Assembly (NCBI RefSeq): GCF_932526225.1
Contig: NC_064043.1
Span: 2,191,501 to 2,255,500 of the forward strand
Direction of reading: 5' to 3'
Length of the DNA stretch: 64,000 nucleotides
From: Nematostella vectensis
Lineage: Eukaryota; Cnidaria; Anthozoa; Actiniaria; Edwardsiidae
In this document: one piece after another, positions 47,202 through 59,200 of the stretch
How positions within the stretch are numbered: the first letter of the stretch is position 1
How the letters are laid out: each line of letters begins with the position of its first letter
The notes under the pieces: generated by a model
Seen by the model: the letters and a program-made list of their open reading frames with translations, nothing else
Database searches by the model: none
What the model was told of the DNA's origin: nothing
Position numbers and translations under genes: made by a program

Positions 47202-48049
47202 CGCAGTGGGCTATATGCCCGACAGTCGGACAGGTCTTGGATGGACTAATTGCCCGACAGTTTTCAATTTATTCAAATAACCCTGTAAATTGTCTTCCTA
47301 GTAAGTTCAAAGTATTCTATATTTGTTGACAAAGGGCAAGCGATTCTGAATTGAGCTTTATTGTGGGTATTGAATGTTTTCTGTTGTCTTTGTACACTAT
47401 AAAATCGTATTTTTAGTGACAGGATTTTTTACGTGTCTACAGCTCTCAATTTACGAAAATATTACGGCAAATTGTCTTCCTATTTATGAGTTCAAAGTGT
47501 TCTATATTTGTCGAGAAAGGGTAAGCGAATCTGAATTCAGCTTTGTTGTCGGTATTGAATATTTTTACTTGCTTGTATCCACTTGTAGCAGATAAAATTA
47601 AAGTGTCACTAAAATAGCGATTTTATGGTGTATGCGCAAGCAAGGAAAAACTTTCGATTCCGACAACAAAGCTCAATTCAGAATCGCTTGCCCTTTCTAA
47701 ACAAATATAGGATAATTTGAGCTCACTTGGTTTACAAATTATTGGCTTATTCGAATAAATTGGAAACTGTCCGGCATTTATTCCATTGAAGAACTGTACC
47801 GACAGTTGTAGGAGATAAAATTCAGTGTCACTTTGATAACGATTTTATGGTGTACACAGACAACGGAAAACATTCAATACCGACAACAAAGCTCAATTCA
47901 GATTCGCTTGCCCTTTCTCAACAAATGTAGAATACTTTGAACTCACTAGGAAGACAATTTACTGTTTTTTTTTTTTTAATAAATTGAAAACTGTCAGGCA
48001 TTTAGTCCATCCAAGACCTGTCCCGACTGTCGGACATATAGCCACTGCG
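47202..48049. mobile_element. 848-bp inverted-repeat element
   Basis: Ends CGCAGTGG.CTATATG and CATATAGCCACTGCG are inverted, followed inside by GCCCGACAGTCGGACAGGTC on the left and its complement on the right. Internal blocks (TTCTGAATTGAGCTTT, TAAAATCGTATTTT) are also mirrored, and the interior holds a second, partial palindrome. The flanking T-rich sequence gives no clear target duplication. A truncated relative lies at 54411-54700. Confidence 0.75.
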
Positions 48050-49015
48050 TTTTCTTTTATTTCAAAAGATAATTTACAAATTTAGATTTAGAGCTGGGTA
48101 AAATTAGAATTACTTTAGTTGCACACATAGCCTGTAATTCAGTCAGACTGCAAAAGGCTTTAATAAACTTTACAACAACAACAACAACAACAACAATAGA
48201 AGTTTATTGTGTCATTCAGGAGTACAGTAAGTTAAAAAAATACAGAGATACGGAACTTTCATAAGACATAGCGCTACCTATAAATAACTTTGAGAGCTAG
48301 TCTAGGCTAGTCTGTAGCGCAAGACTTGTTAATAGGGGAATTACCGCAAGACACAGATACAAAAAACAAAGTTAGAGAGACAAACGAATAACACAATACA
48401 AACAAATGGGCAAATAAATAAACAAAATCACAAGAGCAAATAGTAATGTTCAATCATCAATCATTTCTTGATGGTGCTTTTGAAGCTACTTCTTGGGAGA
48501 AGCACTCATTAATGCTGTTTCAAATTACTGTCCTTTAAAACGAATGTTAAATTTTACATAATTTGTTCTAGCTGGAGGGATACAATAAGATTATCTAGAT
48601 GCTAGTCTAGTTTCACATCTGTGTTTTCTTCTTATTATTAAAAATGGGGGTAAGATATTTTCACAAGCTTTTAGCTTAAAAGGTTTTTAATGCATACTTT
48701 GTTTATTATAGAATCCACACCGCGTACCTTCAAAGAAACCTTGCTGTGGTCGATTGAGTTGTATGGTTACAATGGGTGATATGGGGTATTCGATATTTTT
48801 TACATAGCACAGTGCCATAATCAAGGTGTTCTTTTTTACCCAAGTAAATTGGAAAACCATAGAATATAGTTATTTATACTTTTTTGAACTCTTTTATTGT
48901 TATGCTGTTATGTTACTAAGGATAATTTAATACAACATATATAATTCTTTAGGTTGAAAACAGGTTGTCAATAAATTAACAAAAACTGGCGCTAAAGAGA
49001 GCAACGCAAAACGTC
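48050..49015. other. Intergenic, low-complexity and possible retroelement remnant
   Basis: A CAA/ACA trinucleotide microsatellite lies at about 48171-48196. The following 800 bases could be the decayed 3' end of an antisense non-LTR retroelement, but no reverse transcriptase motif can be read, so this is a guess. Confidence 0.25.
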
Positions 49016-49439
49016 ATGATGATACTCGTGTTTACAAGTTTCCTCTCTTTTGCTGAAGCATCAGACGTCTGCCGGAAACAGTCTATTTTGACGTGCCCCT
49101 TGCGAACGACTTGTATATCATGTAATACGCCAAGTGACTGGCAGTAACCGAATACAGTTGTTCGCGGAGTTTGATGGAACGATCAACGGTGCCAGAGCAT
49201 CAACTATCTTTACGACACCATGACTTGTGAGCTGAGTAATCGGACAAAGGACGCGAGACCGGACGATTTCGTGGACTATGATAGCGTCTGGTATATCCAG
49301 AGGGATAACAGAGGTATTGATTTTTCATTTTAAGAACCTTTCTTCGAGAAGTTATCTTATTTCCCGCGGAATGTGCGCATTAGGCTACTATTTTTTACAA
49401 TTTTTTGCATGTATAGCATGTACTTAACGCAGGTTGTAC

Positions 49440-50090
49440 CATTTTAGTATGTGTCACGCGTGGTGTGTGACATGGAGATGGAAGGTAAGATGTGCCACGC
49501 GTGGTGTGTGACATGGAGATGGGAGTTAAGATATGTCAAGCGTGATGTGTGGCATGGATATGGAAGGTAAGATGTAACACGCGTGGTGTGTGACATGGAG
49601 ATGGAAGGTAAGATGTGTCACGCGTGGTGTGTGACATGGAGATGGAAGGTAAGATGTGTCACGCGTGGTGTGTGACATAGAGATGGGAGTTAAGATATGT
49701 CACGCGTGATGTGTGACATGGATATGGAAGGTAAGATGTAACACGCGTGGTGTGTAACATGGAGATGGAAGGTAAGATGTGTCACGCGTGGTGTGTGACA
49801 TGGAGATGGGAGTTAAGATGTGTCACGCGTGATGTGTGACATGGATATGGAAGGTAAGATGTAACACGCGTGGTGTGTGACATGCAGATGGGAGGTAAGA
49901 TGTGTCACGCGTGGTGTGTGACATGGAGATGGGAGTTAAGATGTGTCACGCGTGATGTGTGACATGGATATGGAAGGTAAGATGTAACACGCGTGGTGTG
50001 TGACATGGAGATGAAGGTAAAATGTGTCACGCGTGGTGTGTGACATGCAGATGGGAGTTAAGATATGTCACGCAGAGAAGAAGTATGATA
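49440..50090 (+). repeat. 41-bp minisatellite carrying donor-like sites, about 15 copies
   Basis: The unit is GTGTCACGCGTGGTGTGTGA then CATGGAGATGGAAGGTAAGAT. GAAGGTAAGA (consensus 5' splice site) occurs in most copies. Variants (GTAACACGCG; GGAGTTAAGA) recur every third unit, so a 123-bp higher-order unit is present. It lies in the first intron of the broken fibrinogen-like gene. Confidence 0.92.
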
Positions 50091-50390
50091 TGTCACGTGT
50101 GGGAGAGAAAAAGAAAATTCACGGCGCGACAAAGAGATGCGTCAAAAATTCCATTAAAAAATGTTAATTGAAAGTGTAAATTGGCCTTAAAACAGCTTAT
50201 CTTTACTATTGTCTTCATCATTCAAATAAAATAATGCGAGGGAAACTCGATAAAGCTTTACTTAATTTACTACAGCTTTACCAACTGACCAAATCAACCG
50301 ATTAAATGAATGGTTTTATTTTCCCTTCCCTGACCAAATGCGGGCAATAAATCCTTTTATACAGATATCGACGAGTGTGCGTCCGGAACA

Positions 50391-50748
50391 CACAAATGCC
50401 GCGCAAAGACAACGTGCAACAACAAAAATGCCACGCAAAGACAACGTGCAACAACAAAAATGCCACGCAAAGACAACGTGCAACAACACAAATGCCACGC
50501 AAAGACAACGTGAAACAACACAAATGCCACGCAAAGACAACGTGCAACAACACAAATGTCACGCAAAGACAACGTGCAACAACACAAATACCACGCAAAG
50601 ACAACGTGCAACAACACAAATGCCACGCAAAGACAACGTGCAACAACACAAATGCCACGCAAAGACAACGTGCAACAACACAAATGCCACGCAAAGACAA
50701 CGTGCAACAACACAAATGTCACGCAAAGACAACGTGCAACAACACAAA
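50391..50748 (+). repeat. 32-bp coding minisatellite in the EGF exon, 11 copies
   Basis: The unit is ACAAATGCCACGCAAAGACA then ACGTGCAACAAC, encoding (T)KCHAKTTCNN in the EGF frame. Copies are spaced exactly 32 bp from about 50397 to 50717. No frame contains a stop within the array. With ten extra copies (320 bases) the EGF start (DIDEC) and end (KGGYNCTC) are in different frames; 1, 4, 7, 10 or 13 copies would keep them in frame. Confidence 0.94.
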
Positions 50749-51805
50749 GGGCGGTTATAATTGCACGTGTGTTTCAGCTCTCTATGGCCAGATTGATCCA
50801 TACAACTGCACTGGTAAGAAACTCCTCAACCTTTTAAGTCCATACACCCTTGGCCTGGTTCCAAAGGCTCATACGTTGAATGATAAAACTGTAACTAACA
50901 ATTATTCCAGAGCTGAATTGTCAATACTACGCGGGGGTTCTCAAGTGGCATCTATGACGTCAAGAACAACGATGATACAACAGGGATTCAGGTAACCCTG
51001 GAGACCATAGGGTCCAAAAATTTGCCACAGAGGGAGAGGGGACTTTTTTTTAATTCGTGAAAACTAACAGTGCGGTGTTGAAAGATTCTTATTTTTTTAA
51101 AAAGGATGAACTTTCAAAATTACCATATCGTGCCTACCTTATGACAGATGATAGCATGACGAAGGTGGTGGTTAAAGGGGGTGAGGGAGGGGTAAAGGGG
51201 GGGGGGGTGGTTAAAGGGGGTGAGGGGGGGTGGGAGTGGGGCGACAGAGGTGTTGAATCTGAAAATAAAACGCAGGATTTTTGAGGGAGGAAATAGACTT
51301 TTTTGGTTTAAATAATTTTTCCTGCATTTTTTTAATTCGATAAAAAGGATGAACTTTTAAAATTACCATATCGTACCTACCTTATTAAGAATTTGACATA
51401 TATTTGTCTAGCCCAATTTATAAGAGCCTATTCAGTCTGATCTAAAAATTTCTAGGTTTTTATACGCGAGTGTCTATTGTATAGAGTATATTCATTTTTC
51501 TTCAGTTGATGCAAGTGTATTGCCAAATGGAGCAGTCCTGCCCCAAGGCCTGGCTTGTATTCCAAAAACGACAAGACGGTAGCGTTTCTATCAAAACTGG
51601 GCGGTCTACAATACCGGTATCGGTAACCTGTCAAGCGAGTTTTGGCTTGGTCTGATTAACATTCACCGACTGACCAATCAGGGACCGACGACCCTCCGCG
51701 TGGAGCTAGGGGACTGGGATGGGAACATGCAGTACGCTGAGTAAAGCGGTTTCTCTGTGGATAGCGCAGCCAACAAATACAAACTGACAGTTAGCGGTTA
51801 CACCG

Positions 51806-53225
51806 GTAAGTAATGAGTCACGTGACCAAATTTTCTTATACTGTCATGAGACTTTTCACCAATATTTCGTAAAAAAGGTGTTCTAAAAAGTTGTAACCTA
51901 TTTTGTTATTCTGATAACTAAGCTTGTACTTGCTAGTCGCACAGGTAATGCGCAGTGTGACCTATGCCAAAACCAGTTTCGCGTTTACTCAAGAAAACAT
52001 CTAATATGTCCAACAAGACAAGCGTATTCCTCAGCCTCATTATTCTGTAGTATTTTATATGACAATTGTTTTTTTAGTCAATTAACTGTTATTTGTAACT
52101 TCGACGGATTCTTACTTTAGTAATCATCATTTTTACATTGTACCTTTTCCTTAGATCAAAATTAGTTTGCAATTTTTGCATCACCTTCCTTAGAGCAGAG
52201 CGTTTTCTGTTGAAAATCATGGTAAAAAGATCCTTTTCTCGCTAAAATCAATATGCACACAGTGTGGAAAAAACGGGGTACTGTCCATTGTAATGGAGCA
52301 TGGTAAAACCTGTCCTGAAGGAGACTTGAACAAGGGAACAAAACGGATCTGTTCCGTAAAATACTATTCCGCAGCCCGTTTTTTTGCTGGCTGGGAAGAT
52401 GTTAGACCCCTTGGTTGCTGGGAAAAAATCGTCCTGAATGATTCTGCTGGCAAATTTACGGAGTCGAACTAGTTGTGCTGGGAATATTTTTGGGGGCGCT
52501 GGAGCAGATGCTTGGGAAAAAACCGATCGGTTATACGGGCAATTATTCATGTGCTTAAAATGCCTAACCACTGCTGGCTGGGATAAAAAGGAATCGTCCC
52601 TCCTGGGCAAAAAGGAACATATTTTTTTCCCAGCAACTTTTAAAATTGATATTTTCGGCATCAGAACATCTTCAAACGACGTGTTTTGGAGGGGAGGTTC
52701 GTTGTTTGCCCTTGCTTGAACTGCCCAGACTGCGCGACAGTTACAAGAGAAAGCTTATGAATCAGCGCAAGGCCAATTGCCCAAGCGGGATGATAGGATG
52801 CGATGGGTACAGAGAGCGTGTCCCAAGTTAAAGTTAAAGATTGCTGTGCACGAAAATTCGCCAAGCCGACATCAAAAGGTATGATTACATCACTCACTCA
52901 CCCACCCACCCACCCACCCACCAAAGACATTACAATTTCTTAGGGCAAGTCTCATATTTCTATCCTTAGTGTGTCTCTTCATGTTCTGCCGATTATTATG
53001 TGTTGGTGCACGTCTCCTAGTGCTATCCTTGGCGTGTTTTTTTTTTAAGTTCTGTCGATGATTATGTCTTAACTTCACTTCACTTTAATGATTAGAGCAA
53101 CCCATCTTAAAGGAATATAATTTGCACAGCGCATTCCTTAAGTACTAATTAGATCATTAGATTTTATTGCCGCCTCGAATGCTGTAGTCTTACTGCACGT
53201 CTCCTATTGCTATCCTTGGCGTGCT
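51806..53225. other. Region between fibrinogen-like pseudogene and P450
   Basis: No fibrinogen C-terminal exon was found here. A CACC microsatellite lies at about 52893-52921. Near 52940-53090 are two diverged copies of the P450 terminal region (see findings). Confidence 0.5.
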
Positions 53226-56200
53226 TCATGTTCTTTCGATGAAAGTGATGTTGACGGGACGATCAGGAGCCATAATGAGTTTTAGTACCCCACTGATTTG
53301 CTCGTCGTTGTTATACTCAAGTTTGAACTTTTGCATAAGCTGAAACATAGGTCGTGAAATTAATGAACTTACAATATTATACATCGTGAATACCTCAATA
53401 CCGTTGTTATGGAATTTTCAAACTCAAAAGCCCTATCAGAATGCCAGATGTGAAGCAGCAAAAAATAAGGTTCGACAGTGAAATGCCTTCAACATAACTG
53501 GTGTTATGCGCATTGAGTAAGCTTAACTACTGATAATTCACGGATTGTAAGGGAATGATGATTTAAAATTCTGAAAAAAAGAAACACATACCTTACAAAC
53601 GAAAACAAAAATTTCCATTTCTGCCACCTGTTTCCCTATAATAAATAAAACCGTGTCAAAAAGGAAGCCACGCCCTCTATTTGCTGACTAGGGGTTTGTT
53701 TCCCTATAATAAATAAAACCGTGTCAAAAAGAAAGCCACGCCCTCTATCAGCTGTGACTAGGGGGTGTGTTTCCCTATAATAAATAAAACCGTGTCGAAA
53801 AGGAAGCCACGCCCTCTATCTGCTGTGACTAGGGGGGGTGTTTCCCTATAATAAATAAAACCGTGTCAAAAAGAAAGCGATGCCCTCTATTTGCTGACTA
53901 GGGGTTTGTTTCCCTATAATAAATAAAACCGTGTCAAAAAGGCAGCCCCGCCTTTATTTGCTGTGACCACGGGGTGTGTTTCCCTATAATAAATAAAACC
54001 GTGTCAAAAAGAAAGCCACGTCCTCTATCTGCTGTGGCTAGGGGAGGGGGTGGGGCGCTGCTATATGAATGCTAACATACCCCGGAAAAATAGCCTAAAT
54101 ATATATCGGTGAGTTTTTTTCGAATTTCTACGGTAATCAGAGTAAATAATATTTGCGTATGGTGACTCTGTCACGTGACCTACCGAGACATGATCGCTTG
54201 CCCATGCCGAAAGGTTTGAAGGAAAATGGATTTATCTTGTCACCTGTGTCCCTAAACCAGCGCTCGGGCTTGAATTCGGTAGGGTTTTTAAAGAGTTTGT
54301 CGTCAAATGCATTAGGATATAGTGACAATTGGACAATTGTCTGAAAATAAGAAAAACAAAACGTAACTAATTAAATTTAAATAATTAAAAAGCCCTTGTC
54401 AGCCACACCTTTGTTACAGGCTAAATGCCCTACAGTGGCTAAATGCCCTACAGTGGCTAAATGCCCTACAGTGGCTAAATGCCCTACAGTGGCTAAATGG
54501 CCGACAGTCGGGAAAGGTCCTCAATGGACTAAATGCCCGACAGTCGGGAAAGGTCCTCAATGGACTAAATGGCCGAGAGTTTTCAATTAATTCCAATAAC
54601 TCAGTAAATTTTCGACCTATTGCGTATCCTATATTTGTTTAGAAAGGGCAGGTGATTCTGAATTGAATTTTGGTTTCGTAATTGAATGTTTTTTATTTTT
54701 ATTTTAGTGATATGTATAAGCGTGAATAATAATATGAAAATACAGAGTCCCCGGAGTGAGGAGGATTCCGGAGCGAACGAGTGGGGTTCAGCTGATATTC
54801 ATTTCAGGGACTGTCATCACACGAGGTGAAGAATGACAATAATATAACACTATAACAACTTCAGAAGGTGGCTTGGGTTGGCAATTTATCTTCTCATTTT
54901 TTGTTTGTTTGTTTGTTTTTTTTGCTCCGACGAACAGCCAACGCTCGAATCGTCAGCAATGTAGGCTGATTTAAACAGCCAACAATGCCAGCCGTTTTCG
55001 AAAGTAGTGTTCGTGCAGTTTGCACGGGGCTTTTATATGGGAAGTATTTATTTTATTCTATCAAAACATTGAAGCTATTTCAATTCAGGTTAATAACATC
55101 GCGTGTTCGTGTAGGATAAAAGAATATTTCTAGCTCACCCCTTTGGGAACTTGAAACCCATTAAGAACTGTATCCTCCTTCAGGCGTCTTAGATGAGCTG
55201 CGGCTGGGGGACTAAACCTAAAGAATCAAAAAGACCAAACTGTCGCGATCTCGTACCAGAACAATGAATACAATACACCAAAAACTGGAAATCGACTCTG
55301 CCAAATTTTCGTCTTTAATAAGACTTCTTCACGGCAGACTGAAGTCTATATAATAATTCATTTTGCCATCACCTCATTGATTCTTTCAAACAGGCGCGCG
55401 TGTAGGGAATCCTTCCCAGGCTTTTCGCAGACAGATTTCCACAGGCATCCACAACAGAGGTGATTTCGTCATACAACCTTTCTTGAACTTCAGGGTGTCG
55501 CGCGATGTTGTACACAAGCCATTGAAGTGTTGTAGCCGTCTGTCAATTAAAATGTTTACACCAATAGTACAAAAAAATCCATACACGATAAAAGCCTGAA
55601 AAGAAAAAAACGATTCTCCTTTCCCCTCCGTCCCCCCCCCCCACCCCACCCACACACAAACACTGTTTTCCTTTTACCTTTGCAAGGCTGTCATAAGCAT
55701 TCTCATATTAGCCACGACCTCGCCATCGGGTCCCTTAAATCACACTACATAAAGAATGTTGCTATAATGTTGGCATAATTTAAAGTAGAGCCCCGCTTAC
55801 TCGAATTCCCCGCTGACTTGAACTAATGTAACTAAGTTCGTTTCCCTCTGATTTCGACCTAATTTTCGGTCATGTTTCGAACCCGGCTTCCCTGCTAGCA
55901 GAGGCCTCTTTTCTCTGTATTTCGCTGGGCTGGAAGCAGGGAAGAACCCGGCTAACTCGGATTCCCCGCTAACTTGGCTGTTTTTCGTTTCCCTTTATGT
56001 CCTAATTCAACCCGGGTGTCTACAAAACGAAGACCTAAATACCTAAAACCTGTGGCCCCAAAATCTACGACCCCAAAAGCTTCGAACCCCCCAAAATTGC
56101 AGTTTTTATTTGGTCTACCTTATTTCCCGAATGGCTACACAGCGCGTAAGTCTCATATGGAATCAGTGATCCCAATGAGGTAATTAAGCGAATTTTATTG

Positions 56201-59200
56201 TGTTTTTCATGAAAGGAGCATATTCTCAATTGTGCGCGCCAATGAATAAACCATTTTTAATCGTCGTTATTTGTCCCATTGAAAATGTCTATCTCTAAAA
56301 CGAAGAATCGGCAACGGGGAACGATAAAACGGGGAATACTAAAAAGGGGAATCTCTAAAACGGGGAATCCTAAAACGGGGAATCTCTAAAGAGGGAATAC
56401 TTAAACGGGGAATCTCTAAAACGGGGAATACTAAAACGGGGAATCTCTAAAACAGGGAATACTAAAACGGAAACAGAGTTAGGAATCGTGTTTTCCTGGT
56501 ATGCATTCGCTGACAATAATAAATCAATAAAAGTTTTACTATATGGCTTTTTAAATTTAAAATGACGAGAAAACAAATCAACGAATATCGATTAGTTTAT
56601 CGATCGATTTCAAAAAGGCGGGATAAAAAGAAACACCCGCGCACGGTCAACTAAAAAAGTGTAAAAGAGTGAAAACATCACAGGCGGCCCAAGTTCATTA
56701 TAAGTACAATCTATCTACTGTTGTGATGGGGATATGCAGTAGTTTTAAAGTGTTTATATGGGTTCGTATAAGCGTCATCGATAAACTTGCTAAATTGTTA
56801 AATCACTTCAGAGTTTCAGAAAACAGTTTAAAATAAAAGTATATGTCTTAACTGAACTTGTGCTGTTGTTATTTCTCGATTTGGAAGCCTAGAACGTTCC
56901 AACTATGGTGTTAATAGCCCTTCAGACGTAAACAGAAGAATGATCCATGGGCCCAAATGAATGAAAAGCGAAGCAAAAAGGCTTAACTTACTTGGTTTAT
57001 TTACCGTTCGGCGTTGTTTTCATCGTTGCGACAAACACCGTAATATAATTTAACGACTTTTCGGGCTATTTATTTCTATTTTAAACTTTTGGAAGCTACA
57101 GGCTTCATCCCAAAGGTGCTATAGATCTAAACAATGAGAAAGAAAGCTCAGATGTCAGTCTTCACGGCATAAATGGAGAACGAACTTTGTAAGTAAGTAA
57201 AATAAAACACCAAACACTGTGCTGCTTTATGATGATTGCTGCGACGCAGGAGCAGCATACTAATCTTGACATCGTTTTTTAAAACTCTCTTTCCTTTCCA
57301 TTCACGAGCATCCGCGGCAGAATATATGCGGGTGTTTGGTTCGATTTTGGTTTGGGGTCTTGTTCCGCAGCCTCACTTTGAAAAATGAGGCCGCGAGAGA
57401 CTAGGACTAAATTTCAGTTTGACAGATTTTGACAGACGAACAATCGAACATTGTGCCATGTTTCGACATGGGACTCCTGATCTCTCGTACGGTGTTCGTG
57501 GTCAATAAATCAACAAGAGGAGTGCACAAGCAAGATTTTTAGAGCACATTTCGGTAAGTTTGGAAAAATGCTCACTCGTCAGTTACTTGGGACGAGTTAC
57601 CACAGCTTTCAAAGAGTGTTGAAGGAGAATTTAATAACAGTTTCAGACCGATTTTGCCGACTTATGAGCCGGGTCGGAAGCGTACCATTCGTACCAGCAC
57701 ACGTGCCATGGTCGCGTCTCCCGCAGTCGATGGAGATCTCGACAAAATTGGGCACCAAACAAGCATCCTAACTCAATGCCTAAATACTCTAGCTCACTTG
57801 GCTATGGACTGTACGGCGTTTGGGAAAACTTATCAGTTCAAAACAATGACCCAATGCCTTCTAGTAATTGCTGAAGAGCATGCAACAAGTTTTAGCAAAC
57901 CCAAGTGATGCTAAAAGGTGAAAAACACCTTGATAGAAAAGCTAATACTGTAAAACAATCAAAACAGATTATTATATCGTTTTGTTCATAAATCCAGGCT
58001 GTTGTGTTGTGTTAAAAACTGACCAAATAGGACGGGGAGGTAATGGATAAGCAAAAAAAAATAAACCCTACCAATCACGACTCTCGATAAAAAAAAAAGA
58101 CTAATATGTTGCCAAACCTCTAACAATTACCCTACCTTACGTTTATTGGTATTTTTAGCGAAGAAAAACTCAGCGCGATGCGATAAGCCGCCGCCATCTT
58201 TGCGTTTGTTTCAAAATGACAGAAACGAGGGAGTAGCAGGGGTAAGACCACAGGTGCAAGGAATTCAACAATCTCAAATAGAATTTAAGATTGTGCCAGC
58301 TATTCAAATCTCGATAACAAAAAACAACGCCTAAAGGTAAACTTCTCTTGCTACTTTCTAAAATTTCAAGCTTAGCTGCAATCAGCGACAAAACTGTTGA
58401 AAATTTTAGCGCTTCAAATGCAGCTTTAGATGGAAATCTAAACTACGTAGCATAGTGACTTTGATATCTTCCCCTCTCCATCCCAACCCCCTCTCCCCCA
58501 AATAGACAGCAACTTTTAATGGGGGAAGATGTCATTTTCAAAAGGTTTTGTCGCTGATTGTGGCTGCATGTATACCATGTAGCGTTTTAACAACACTGAA
58601 GCAACTGTATATCACTGTCGCAGCATTTCCTTTCTTTTAGAAACTTCTAGTTTGATAGAATATTGCATTTACAAAGAATCTGCAGTATCTTAAAGACACT
58701 TTTTTGGGTATTTGCATCCCTTGTTATTTATTCTTTTGTTTGTTTGTCCGATATAAATACTATGGTTTTTTTTGTAATTTATTTCTTGGCTTTTGGTAGC
58801 ACTCGCCGTCTTGTCAGATTGTTTTTCTTCTTCTCAAAATTTCTTTTACACAATCTTGTCAGGATAATAAAACGCCGACTCAAAGTGCTCGTCGCCTATT
58901 ATCAACTTCTAAGACCTTTTCCAAGCTCTGTTAAGCTCGGTTCCTTACTCGGTTCCTGATTCGGTTCCAGAATTGGTTCCTAACTCGGTTCCTGCCTCGT
59001 TTACTGACTCGGCCTTTCGTTTGGCCCCCGTTTTAGTATTCCCCGTTTTAGAATTCCCCGTTTTAGAGATTCCCCGTTTTAGTATTCCCCATTTTAGAGA
59101 TTCCCCATTTTAGTATTCCCCATTTTAGAGATTCCTCGTTTTAGTATTTCCTTTTTAGAGATTCCCCGTTTTAGTATTCCCCATTTAAGAGATTCCTCGT

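Larger units (their letters stand above)
49016..51805 (+). pseudogene. Broken PAN/EGF/fibrinogen-like secreted protein gene
   Basis: Exon-like blocks lie at 49016-49313, 50365-50813, 50911-50991 and about 51506-51805. The first starts MMILVFTSFLSFAEA, a plausible signal peptide, then after frame breaks ends CELSNRTKDARPDDFV..YDSVWYIQRDNR, which looks like the end of a PAN/Apple module. Block two is a calcium-binding EGF domain (DIDECASGTHKC..TKGGYNCTC). Blocks three and four are the start of a fibrinogen-like domain (SSGIYDVKNND; AWLVFQKRQDGSV; NWAVYNTGIGNLSSEFWLGL). Damage: frame breaks in blocks one, three and four, an expanded repeat in the EGF exon, and a TAA at 51742-51744 within QYAE*SGF. 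The rest of the fibrinogen domain is absent. Sequencing errors could explain some breaks. Confidence 0.8.

Noticed and set aside
50302-50801. Antisense Cys-rich (CVARCLCVAF-type) repeat proteins
   Set aside because: They are shadows of the 32-bp EGF array on the other strand, open in all frames because the unit lacks stops.
54180-54183. P450 donor at CGGTAG|GTCACG
   Set aside because: It leaves the frame out of register with KQVAEMEIF for either available acceptor; the donor four bases earlier restores it.
57568-57771. Alternative 67-codon frame from ATG 57568
   Set aside because: It overlaps the other open frame at 57558-57908 out of phase; neither has recognisable homology, so only the longer was listed, at low confidence.
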